DNA of 28,944 nucleotides, taken from Chromera velia. Taxonomy: Eukaryota > Sar > Chromeraceae. The position numbers were made by a program, and so were the translations under genes. The DNA is taken from assembly GCA_018398765.1 (NCBI GenBank), contig JAHBMJ010001227.1, forward strand, positions 1 to 28,944, read 5' to 3'. Below the pieces are notes generated by a model. That model was not told where the DNA came from, did not search any database, and saw only the letters and a program-made list of their open reading frames with translations. This document shows positions 1-11,957 of the stretch, one piece after another (the stretch's first letter is position 1; every line of letters starts with the position of its first letter).

Positions 1-796
1 CCCCCCACCTCAACCGAAAATCAGGCCTTACAACGATTAACTTGAACGATAGTGCCTGGAAATGACCCTAATCGACTAAATACACAAAAGGCTACAAAGA
101 GCTTAGACAACAAAGATCATGTATGTACATGCATGTAAAAAAAAAAAATATTCAAAAAAAAAAAAGAATTGCACCATGCTCTTAGAAGTATTCAGAAGAT
201 GAAACACATGATTATGTATTGAATAGCAAACAACATTGCAGAACTAAAGAACGTAATAGAACATAACTAATATGAGATTCATATTAGAAAAAAAGAAAAG
301 TCAGCAGAGTAAAATAAAGTAAAACAACATAGAGTCTCCGTGAGAACCGAAACATTTATCTGAATTTGTCTCTTTTAGTCTCCTCCGTCTTTTATTACTT
401 TTTGTTTGCTCAAACTAGCTCAAACTTGTCGTAAACAACATTTTGGGGCATATAAAGAGAAATAAACGTAGTTTGAGAAGAAAAAAAAATTAAATCCAAC
501 TGTGGATTTCAAATTTTCATAACTTAAACCTTGAAGATTTGGATAAGCTTATATAAGCTTATGATAGTAGTATTATTGATACATCTTAGAATATAACATT
601 CAAATCAGAGTTTAAACAAGAAAAGGCTATAGCTATAGTTTTATAGAAAACTCAAACTCTTTTAAAAGCTTTTTAACATGTGATTTATATGCACTGTTCT
701 TCCCCTCAAACAATATTTCAATGAATCGACAGTCTTTTAACACGTTGAAAAGGGGCCGATGAATGACAGCTTGACAAGGGGCCGAAAGCAACTCCA
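1..796. other. AT-rich spacer downstream of the large minus-strand gene
   Basis: This stretch is visibly AT-rich, with poly-A runs near 140-165 and 480-490 and many short A/T words, and it carries no convincing coding frame. It lies just beyond the stop codon of the large minus-strand gene, so its right part probably holds that gene's 3' untranslated region and cleavage site. I could not identify a specific polyadenylation signal. A GCATGC-type palindrome occurs near 129. The change to coding composition near 790 is abrupt. Confidence 0.5.
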
Positions 797-1167
797 TTAT
801 GCTCTCTTGGCAGTGCGTTTCTTTGGGCCTTCGTCTTCATTCAGAGCCCTCATATATATCCCCTTGAGGCTGACTCTGTCCTCCAACGGCACAAGAGGCT
901 TGAGAGGACTCTGGTTGATCACCTCCTCAGCCAGCAGCTCCATGTCAAGTCTGTTCCTCACCTCCTCGACCCTCTGGTCCCTCAGACGAACGAGCTGGAG
1001 CAGCAGAGCCTCTTGCCACTTCTGCTTTTCTGACTCCCTGGGTTTGAAACACTTCCCTGAGGGCAACTTGATGCTCGCCTCACAAGCGGTGCTCTCAAGG
1101 TTTCGTTCCTTGAAGTCTCCCATATTTTCTGAAAATTTCAGCTCCTCCAACGGCTTCTTCCCAGAAC
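797..1167 (-). CDS. Last exon of the large secreted protein: coiled coil and stop
   Basis: This exon starts after CCCGCAG and encodes residues 1385-1507 plus the stop. It contains two cysteines (STACEAS and SGKCFKP) and a long charged heptad-like helix (WQEALLLQLVRLRDQRVEEV, continuing through NRLDMELLAEEV) at about 1430-1468. A short proline-containing segment follows, and the protein ends in a basic tail (KKRTAKRA). No C-terminal membrane anchor or KDEL-type signal is present. Confidence 0.75.
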
Positions 1168-1464
1168 CTGCGGGTCAAAGCGAAAATTTGCGTAACGCAC
1201 CGACTTGTTGCCTTGCCCAAGAAAACTAGGAAAGAGGGGTGGGTACCTCTAGCACCACCAGAAAGGCAGGAAGGAGGAACGAAAAAAAAAAACAGAAGCG
1301 ACAGTGGCAACGAAACAGACGGGAGGAAATTCATGAATTGCTGGACGCAAAATCTATTTCGGAGAAAAACATTTCTCGAAACATTTGTCCCCTCAGACTG
1401 CAGAGAGGCGGCATACATGGTCCATGACCTCCGGATAGCCGCATAAACAGATAGACAGACAGGC

Positions 1465-1497
<33 letters not shown>

Positions 1498-1512
1498 GGC
1501 AGACAGACAGGC

Positions 1513-1543
<31 letters not shown>

Positions 1544-4500
1544 GACTCCGACTCACCGTATTCATAAAAGTCCAATTTCCCACAGTCCAGCACGGCAAAA
1601 ACGGAAGTTTTGGAGCTTCCAAACAAGCCAGACTCGATCACGGTCCCAGGCCCAGCCATGAACACAAACCTGCTTGCGTGCGTCGACAACACAAACTTAT
1701 CAAACGCACTTCCAACAACATGTTCTATACACGGCATGTCATCACATCAACAACTTTTGATACACACTTTCAACAACAACCTTCCACACACAGCATATCA
1801 TCACTGCAGAGCTAAAGGAGCAGATGCACGCAAGGAGACGCGCGCGGGCACCCCCCCCAAGGGTAGGGTGGGGAGGTGGCGGGGGTCAGAGAGGAAGGAA
1901 GAGAGAGGGGGGGAGCCAGAGAGACAGAAAAAGATGTCTGCCCACCCGAAATCTGTCTGGCCCTGGTCAACAAAAACGCTCTTGAGAATCGGGTTCAACT
2001 TGAATCCAAACGTCCCTCTGCAGAACACAAACAGGGGCAAGCATGACAGAGAAAGAGAAGAGAAAACAAGACCACGCAACACAAATAGATAAAGAAACCT
2101 AGCTGCTCTGCATGCATTCATTCTCACGATGGATGTATCGAATGTCTATGTTCCTAAAAAGAGAGAGAGTCAGAGAAAGACGATGAAGAGGGACAGGAAG
2201 GTGAATTAAGACAGGCAGGCAAGGGAAACGTTTTTTGATGTTTATTTTTTGACGGAGAAGACCATTCAAGCGAATTCAATGAACAATCAGGAATCTTCTA
2301 TTTTCCAAGTTACCCCAGATTGATGCATGTGCTTACCTTGTTTTCACGTCCACAGCCAGATTCTCATCCCCCCTATCGAGAAACTGTCGGACTCTCAGAG
2401 TCACTGCGGCGTCTAGATGAGGAATCAGATTGGCGATTGACAGGTCCTCTGGAGGGAAGGCTGGCGGCTTGCGGAACTTGTCAGGAACCTCTCCGTCGAA
2501 AGCTCTGTAGTCTCCTCGCCTGCAGGCACACACACACACACACACACACGCACGCACGCACACGCACGCACGCACGCACGCACACACGCACACAGAGAGG
2601 CTGAGATGGTGGGAACCTTGACAGTGCGGCAGACATTCAAGATTGAAATCGGAACGCGAGGCATTGAGCGGAAGGGGGAAAGAGGAAAAAGAAGATGGAC
2701 AAAATTGGGGACCCTCTGTCCTCAAAGAGGCTTGGTCTGCCAGTTAGTCGTTTTGTATCTCCATGCCCCAGACAGAGTCTTTCCATCATTCCCTCCACTG
2801 ACGTACCTGAGCAGGCTTGCAGATTGCCCGATTGTCTCGATGACGTCGTCCAACACGCCGATGTTCATGTCCACTCGGAGGGGCTCGGGGGTAGACAGAG
2901 CGACTGATCTGCGCCTGCAGACAGAAGTATGGGCACAGAGAAAAGGGTTTAGAGAGAAGCCGAGCCATCTTGTTAATTCCTTTTTGCCGACCACGACCGG
3001 ATGGTCGGGATGGGATACATTCCAAACACAGCTAGGTTGCATGCACGAGTAACCTTGCTGTGATTGTCAAGTATCCTCTCTGTCTAGCTGAAGAACGAAG
3101 GAAGGGTCCGGGGCACAAGAGGAATAGGGGGGCAAGCAACTAGCTCCATTGCACTTTTTTGGATTTCAGAACGCGGTGCTTGGTTTGCTCCTTAATTCCC
3201 GTCTTGTGTGGAGTCCACCTTCACGTCCTTCTTCAGTGTGCAAAGAAACATTATTTCGCACTAACGTATGAACCTACACCTTCCCTACGCTTTCTGCGAC
3301 TCTCTCTCTTCCCTTCTCTCCGGGAACTTCTGCTCTATCCGTCAGATTATGACAGGAAGGGAGAGAGACACACCGAAAGAAACATACAAACTAGAGAACA
3401 GACTACTTACTTGACGTCCAGTCTAACGTCGTGCCCCTCCATCTGCCAGGGAAGGGGGTCATCTGTCTGAGCCATCATCATCTCAACAGCCTCCTCAACC
3501 CGCTCCTTGCTCACCTGCAGTCAGTCAGTCAGTCAGTCAGTCAGTCAGTCAGTCAGTCATCAACCAGCAAGTAGACAGACAATTGAAGAAGTTGAAAAGC
3601 AAACAACATGCAACAACACCAAGAAAATTAAAACGAAAACCCCAGTGCCAAAAGACAAAGAGACGAGGACAGGCAAGCAACTGATATTGTGCTCCCTGAA
3701 TCAATCGACTTTGAACAGCGCTATTTCAAGTCCGAGGGACAAGCAGGGAGGAGGGTAGATCTTAATTTCTGACGACAGAAAAACTCAAGAAGAAAACGCA
3801 TCGGCGTAACGTTTTTCTAGACTGTGGAGAACAGACAGTCAACAAGCGCACAACAAGGCCTGACCTCAGCAACAATTACAGTTCTGTCCATGTATTTTTG
3901 CAACAGCTCCTGTCTGATTGTTGCTTGGACCGATGCCTCCCCCACGACTTCCGCCTGCGTCTTGAACATTTTCACGACATTCGACGATCGAGGAGAAGTC
4001 TCTGCCCCCCCGTCCGAATTCTTCAATACCACTCCTCCGTCCTTTCCCTCAACAAATTTTCCTCCTGCCTTCGCTGCTGCCTCTTTGGGGCTTTTCACTT
4101 CCATCGCTTTCACTTCAAGTCTGTCCGTCTCTTCCGCCACCTTTTCCCACATGTAAGATGCATCGTCGTCGAATGAGGCTAGGGAAGGGCCCTTTTCCAT
4201 TGCCGCTCGCAGCTTCTCTAACATCTCAGATTCCGTCCTTGGGCTCAGCGGCTCTACTGCTTCAGGTGAAACCTTCGCTCTGGTCGCAAGACGCTTTAGT
4301 CTGGTCCTGCGTGTCCGTGTCTTTTTGGCTGTGGGGGACTCGTCTGACTGCAGAGAGACCAGGGAGGACGGAGGCCAGTCTCCACCGGAATGGGCTGAGA
4401 AGCCTCGGAGACCTTTTGATGAGAGGACCTCGCTTCCTGTCTGGAGAAAGGAGGGGGCAGAGGGTGCTCTCTCCCTGGCACTGGGTGTCGGCTTCTCTAT

Positions 4501-6236
4501 CAGGGAGTCGGGAGTTGTGGTTTTTGTCGAATCGGGCGCTCCAATCGGAAGCCCGTTTTTGGTCTTTATTCCCGCCCTCTTCATTAACATCTGAACAAAA
4601 CTCCTAACCCCTCCGGTGAAGGCCCTCGCCAAACGTTGACTGAAATGCTCTTTCTTGTCCTTCTTCTTTTCATCCTTCTGCAACAAGACTGCTGAAGCAC
4701 TTGGCACCTCCTCTAACTCACCCGCTTCTCCCTCTTTCTTCTTCCCTTCCTCTATCCAGCCTATTTGCACGCCTCCTGACACATCTGTGGCGATCTTCAA
4801 ATCTAGAACGGCCCCGGTCTGCCACTGCGGTACACGGACCTCCCCCTCGGTATGGGACTTCCGGAGACTGCATTCATGCATCCAAAGAAAAAGCAACAAC
4901 ATGCAAAGTTTATTCATGTAAACAGAATTGAAGCCCTGTTAGTATGGCTGCTGTTCTTTCCGTTGCTCCGTCTTTTTTGTCTGTCTTCTCCGCCTGCAGC
5001 TGTGTCTGCCCACTGCCCGCCCAAAGATACAATGCATTTATGTCCCTGCCGACACCCATTCCCCGTAGGTACATCATGCGTTTGACTTCACTCCCATCAA
5101 CATCGAAGGGCATCAATTAACACACAATGTGTTGCTGTGACAGAAAGAATTACACTCTTAATTTCCCTTAATTGTGAAACTGACTTGACATTAATAGTTC
5201 CATTCTCTCCCGTGTCAAATGAGGGGTCCCCTGAATACTGATTCACTGCCACCTCCATGGGCGCGGTGTATTCGTCCGGGTAGTCAGTCTGGTAGTCCAT
5301 CAGCACACCTCCGTCCCTCAACTGAAGTCCCGATGATTCGGCACTGCAGGACAAAACCAAGGGCCAGTGATCGATCGATGTATTGAGAAGATACAAGAAG
5401 GGCGCAGGGACAAGACGCAAAAGAGAAATACAGAGGGACAGGCCCAAGGCCGTGAAAGGGCATCACCTCTCTCTTTCACTATCGTTGAAGGTCAATTGGA
5501 ATAACGGGAAGGTGAGTGAGGCATTTGCGAACTGACTGACTGACTGACTAACTGACTGACTGACTGACTGTCTGACTGACTGACTGGATGCTTTTTGGTC
5601 TGGCCGCCACGGAGAATTTGGAAGCCTTGGCCTCTGTGAAGACGAGGGTCGTCCAGTCGTCAATCGGAAATATGACGTCAGCCATCCGGAGGTTATTCAA
5701 TCTGCAGGCAGGCATGCAGGCAGGGGGTGCGCATGAACAATCGATCTTTCAGACAGATTGGAGTTCAGCGCAGTACAGCGCGTTGATCTAGAACTTTCAC
5801 CCAAGAAGGATGATGTAATAATATGGATGTCTTGACGCTGTGCCGTGCACCTGAAAGGGGAGGATCGGCTTCCCTCCCATGCAAAGGATGGATGGATTTA
5901 TTCTTTGACCGGACGGATATCGACGTTCTTGCTTTCACTTTCTCGTGGGGAGCTCGTTCCCTTTTTTGCTTCTTCCCTTCTTTCCCTCACAACGACGATA
6001 AGACGGAGAGACCGACAGAAAATCAGCGAGACGGAGAGACAGAAGACGAAGAGAGACGCCTAACTGGTATGTCCGTCTTTCTATATGACCCACCTACCTA
6101 AACTCTCCCTTGTCGGCCCCCAGGTCGAACTTCACAGATCCGACTGTCTGGCCCTCGTGAATCTTGTCGAACAACTGAACGAACACATACATACACACAC
6201 ACAGACACACAGACAGACAGACAGACAGACACACAG

Positions 6237-6269
<33 letters not shown>

Positions 6270-7460
6270 GACAGACAGACAGACAGACAGAGCATTCATG
6301 AGCCTTGTGAGAGGTCTCTCTTTCTGTGCAAGTGAGCTCACAGGCACCGATGCAAGATGAAGGAGAAAACCAGTGTCGCGAAGGAAAGTGAAAGAAAGAT
6401 TGGGTGCATGGGGGCAGGACTCACTGAGAGAGAATTAAGTGAAAAAAAGAAAGCAAGGAGGATCGAAGAAGGCGATGACAGATAATTAAACCTACGGACC
6501 CGATTTGATCCTCAGGCAGGCAGCCAGGAGGACACAAGATTGAACATCCATGCAGAAAGACGGACAGAGCACAATCCAGAAAGAGAGGCATGGAGAAAAA
6601 CAACGGGAGTCAGAAGCAGGTCGGCTCTCTGACGTACCTCAGGGAAGAGCTTAGACATTTTTCTGATGGGCAGATCGGGTTTGCAGCTGTCAGGATCTTC
6701 TTCCATGTCCTCTTCTTTGCATTTCTTCTTCTCTTCCCCGGTCCCCCAATCCTGTCGCTGTCTGATAATTCTCCAGGGCATATTCGCAAACAAAGGCTCC
6801 GGGGGCACAAGCACATGCTCAAAGTTTATCTGGGCCGCCTTGTCTCCAGCGATCGCCATAACGGGTCTCAATGCCGTCTCCTTTAACACAAAGGGGTTGC
6901 CGTCATTGACTTCTCCTGGGTCAACCACCAGATGGAATAGATTGGACCCACTCTCCAGACGTACAGGGATTTCATACGTGTGCCAATCGTCGGTTTGGTC
7001 ACTGACATCCGGTCTGAGGTGATGCTGGAAGGTTGTGCCAGTCACTCGTTCGTTGACGCCTATGAGGACACTGTACGGACGTGCCACTCTCCTCTGTGTA
7101 CCCCATTCTAAAATCAACTGGTAGTCACCTGCCAGAGGGGCAAAAAAGGTAAACTCAGAAGATGCCAGCTTCTTCCTTTTCGGATCTCCAAAGCAAAGCT
7201 GGATGCCACTGCGCTTCTTGCGACGACGGCGTTTCTTCTTGAGCGTCCGCTCTGCTTTCGTCATGAGAGCACAGTTCTCGACATGCTGATTGTCCCGGAA
7301 AGTCTCGAGAGGCACCTCGAAATTGATTCCCTCAACCGAACCTTCTGCAGGATCCTGACGGGCACTTGCCAGCTGGGCCCTGCATTCATTCATTGATTTG
7401 AATTGATTTGACGGCGGTTTGATGAAATGAGTGAGGGGTTGATGGAATTAATCGATCCGG

Positions 7461-7494
<34 letters not shown>

Positions 7495-10400
7495 TTGTAT
7501 TTTTTCATCTTGTTCGCCAGGTGTTTGTTGTCAAAAAATGTGCAGAACTTGGCCGACCGACCGGTCGACCAACGTTGCATGGCCGGATGCTGCATGCTCT
7601 TGCGCAGACTTAATTTCTTTGGATAGATAGATAGAAGAGCCCTTTTCTGTATGCCAACAAACCTCAGGAGTGCAAACACGTGTGCAAGCTTCACTTTCAA
7701 TGCATCCACTGAGGAGAGGAAAGAGAGGATGGGACTGATTAATAGACGATAGACCGTTTGCTGGAAGGAATAAAGTAAGGAAAGAAGGAAGGAAAGGAAG
7801 GAAGGACAGCCATGCAGACAGAGATGGAAATGACAGAACAAGAAAAGAACAAAGACCCTTGTGAGCAGTTGCGTTTTTTTCTCCCCTCGTTGTTTTCCGG
7901 CTGATGGCAGAGAAGCATTTCCATGCAATCCTTTTTTTTCTTCTTGTGCCTCTTTGAAAGCACTGAAGCTCAGCAGACAGACTAACTGAACGATGGTGTA
8001 AAATGGTTGGTTCAAAGCCAGAGAGATCTCCCAGACAGACCTGAAAATCGAGTCGTATGGATCAGAGAGCGTCCCCTGCTCGGAGGAGGATTTGGTCTGT
8101 ATGAGGCTGCCTTCTCCTTCTTTTCCTCTCTTGCCAGAGGACCCTTTGTTTGATTTTCTGTCAACAACTTCGACCGCCATGTCGTCATATTTGCTGTGCA
8201 GAATTTCTCTGGAAATCTGAACCGATGCCGAGAGATGGGCAAGACGGTCGATCATGTATTTGTCCGCTGGAACCTGAAATGAGAAAATCATGCAGCAGCC
8301 AGCCATACTCATGTGAAATTAGAGTCTGGAAGCAAAATAAATCAGAAAAGAAGCCGAAGGAAAGAAAACCCACCCGCAGATATTACAAGCGAGATGCAGG
8401 AACACGTCATCTCTAAAGTCGGAGAGAAAAGTGCAAGGAGATCCACCCAGTGTTGAGACTGGCGCAAGGGTCGATCAAATGTAGATACGCAACCCCTCCC
8501 AATTTTGAGGTGTAAGAAAAGAAGGGAGCGGAAAAAAGACTTTCCTTGTGACACTGAGGGCAAAACTTGGAAAGTGTCAATAAATCTTCTTTATTTCGTT
8601 TCTTTGTTGAAGGAATTCACATCCCCACCTTTTCCTTTCCCAGCGTCTCGAGTGCTGCAATCAGACTTTTGCAGTCCTCCTCTAAGTGGGGGTTTGTCTT
8701 CAGAGCTCGGAGAAGTTTGGCAGCCGAGACCAGAATCTGCATTCATGCAGTCATTTAAGTCCATACATGGATTCACATGAACGGTTTCACCTTTGCTTAC
8801 ATTAAGAGTCTCTCTCGAAGAAACGAACCAAAGGACGGCAAATATTTAGAAATGGGTCCAATGGGACCAAATCAAACACACACATGCAGGCCACCTTTTT
8901 ACCAACTGTTCGAATACGTGCGACGACAGGGATTTTTCATTCCTCTTTTGTTGGAATCGCCAAAGCTCCACAAAACGAAAGGCAACCCTCAGAGGAGGCT
9001 CTCGTAGCACTCTCTACTCCACTCACTGACAACACGCTTTAAAAGAAGTTTCACTGTGTTCCTCAATCCCTTTTGAATAGCCAAGTAGAAACAGAAGAAG
9101 AAAAGAGAAGAGGATAACTCACGGAATTTTCCGCATTCATGTCCAAATTTATGACTCCCTTCTCGTCCTCTCCTCCCGAGATGTAGATCACGTGGTCGGT
9201 GTCGATAGATCCCCCCTGCATGCATGAAGAGAAGAGAAGAGAAGAGAAGAAAGAAGCAAGCAACTTAGAGGGTTGCTATGGAGAGTTGATAAAGGCAGAT
9301 CAAGGTAGACAGAAACAAAGAAGTAGATAAATGGATGAAAATAAGGACAGCCACGCAGACAGACAGATAGACAAACAAAGAGACAAAAAAGCCTCACCTC
9401 CAGGATTGAGAGAACATCGTCCTCGTTTGACGTCATCTTTTTTTTTGGCGTTGCGTCGTCGTCGATGATCACTGCTCAAAGTCAGAAGAAAGAAAAGATG
9501 TACAAGCTCATACACAACGACTGAAGACAGATGCTTATCGGCCAGTGCGGCTTATCAAAAGCGGTCTTAGATGTGTATGAGAAGTCATATGTCCACAAGC
9601 AGCTGCAGTCTGACTGATCCTTTGTCCTCCCTGAAAAAAGCCAAATTGAGACTTGTCAAAATTGATGCGTGCTTTTGTTTTTCTTGTACGTCTTTTCTGC
9701 AAATGCATTCATTTTGGGTCTTTGGAAGGGTCCCCGAATCATCATCCCGTCTCTTACTGAAAGAAACCAGCCGCTCACGCACGCACTCACCGACTCACTG
9801 ACTGACTGACTGTCGGGATCCATCTCGGCCTCATCTTTCCCTTGCTCTTCCTCCGCATCCCAGAACACAGAGCCCGTCTCTGCGTCTAGCATGCCGTTCT
9901 TTCCCTTGCTCTCCCTGCTGTCGAGAGCTCTGCAGGGAGGGAGGGAGGCAGCATGGTTGCAGATCAGTAGAAAACACAGTCAGTCAGTCAGTCAGTTAGT
10001 TAGTCACTCAGTCAGTCAGACGGCGCAGAAAAGGGCATGCCCCCCCAAAAAGAAAAGAAAGACAGACAGACAGACCGACAGACAGACAGGCAGACACAGA
10101 CGGACCACATGACCGAATGACCTATCGACCGACCGACAGAGAGAACGGGAGAGAGAGACAGACGCACGCAAAAGGTGTTTCTCCCGAAGCCCGCGACAAT
10201 CTATTTGCTTTTTCTTTTTTCAGACTCCCAGCGCTGGAATCTCTCCATGATTCTGTCTGTCCGTTCTTCCCATTTAGGCCAACACTGCCACTGACGTACT
10301 GACCCCCCCGGAATGATGCGCTCTTCCACCGTGCGTGCAGCCACCATGAGGGCCGGCAGGAGGACCCGGATCTTCTGTTGGATCAGGTCGTTCAGCAGAG

Positions 10401-11886
10401 GCCCCAGCTCCGCAAAGCTGCACTCACATGAACGCAGACAAGCATGTGTGCAATCAGGCATGTGTGCAAACAGATGCGCGCACAGATGTGAGGGTCCAAA
10501 TTGGAGCAAATAAAAGTGTGCGTATGTGCGTGCCCGTGTGTGCGTTCGTGTGTGTGAAGTTCGTTATGTGTGACACGTAAGTCGATTCGCGCACTGCGAA
10601 TCTGAGACCAAATGAGATAGATTCCGTTAACACGGTGTTGGTGCTCAATGATCTGCTACAAGCGTGTTCTTTCTTCAATTCCTGCTCTTGACAAGGAAGG
10701 TCAAATCAGCGTGTTCTTTCTTGTAAATCTTTTTTAGAGTGGGAGAATCCTCGAACGGATGCAGCAGAATTCATGAGCGAGAATGGAGAAAAATCCATGC
10801 ATGCATCATGCAACGAACGAATGAACGAAGGAAGGAAGGAAGGACGGAAAGACATGCACGTGCCTGTTGACGATCTTCATCATAGTCCCTTGCAGAATAC
10901 CCGCGTCGACGATGGAGAGTTTCAGCTTGTCTTCCACTCTGTCTGACACCTTCCATCCTTCTGATGTGTATCTGCAACAAAGCAGAAAGGAAGAAACACA
11001 TGAAGTTGGCGCCAAATGAAGGGAAGGAGAACCGCGAGAGACGGCAACGACCTCATGAAACTAAATGAACGACCCGATTCTGCCTGCACATTGGAAAAAC
11101 CACGCCCAAATGCAGAGTCGATCTGCAACAAAAAACGTAAATGAACCTCCAAGAGTCTACGTACTTGTGTGTGTCTAGAGAAAAAGCAAGACAGACCCGC
11201 AGACGAAATGGCACTCTCACAATTAAACGACCCAAGACAAACACCTCGACAGATAAACGGAATGATTGATCAGATGTTAATCGACTTACTCGAGAAAAAA
11301 ACAAAACAACTCACTTGAGGATCCCCCCGAGTCTGGCTGAGGCCTCCAACGTGAAGGTTTTCAAGGAGCCTCCGAAGAGAAAATTCGCAACACCCAGTCC
11401 CAGAGCGCTCCCGGTATCAAGTTCGAGTCCCTCTGCGATCAGTCGTCAATCAAAAAACAACCAACAAGGAGAAAAACCAGATACGAAATCGGTCAAGAAC
11501 AAATTCGAGAGTAGAGAAAATATCAGGGGAAAGCGGATGTCATCATCACTTTGGTCTCTACACGAGTGCCGCTTCAATGAAACAACATGGACACAAGAGA
11601 ATGGAAGGGAGGCAGACAGGAAGAAGGAAGAAGGAAGGCAGGAAGTGAGTGAGGGAGGGAGGGAGGAAGGAAGAACGGGTTGACTGGCGGAGGAAGAAAC
11701 ACCACAATCCTCTCATGCAGCTCGCCTTTGCAGCTTGAGTTTTTTCTGTCGCGCGGTATCGATGGTAGCTCTTATGAACATTTCTTTCAATGGAAGGTCC
11801 CCTCTTTCTGCCTTCCCCTCTTCCTCGGTCTGTGTGGCTGTGGGATTCGGTATCTCTCTCTATCTATTTATCTCTATCTGTATACG

Positions 11887-11957
<71 letters not shown>

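Noticed and set aside
4158-4607. 149-codon plus-strand open frame
   Set aside because: Antisense shadow of exon 16 of the large minus-strand gene, which has matching splice sites and frame on both sides.
7539-7570. Candidate 31-nt micro-exon (HPAMQRWSTG) in the large gene
   Set aside because: With the correct reading of exons 10 and 11, exon 11 joins exon 12 directly in phase 2, so the micro-exon is unnecessary.
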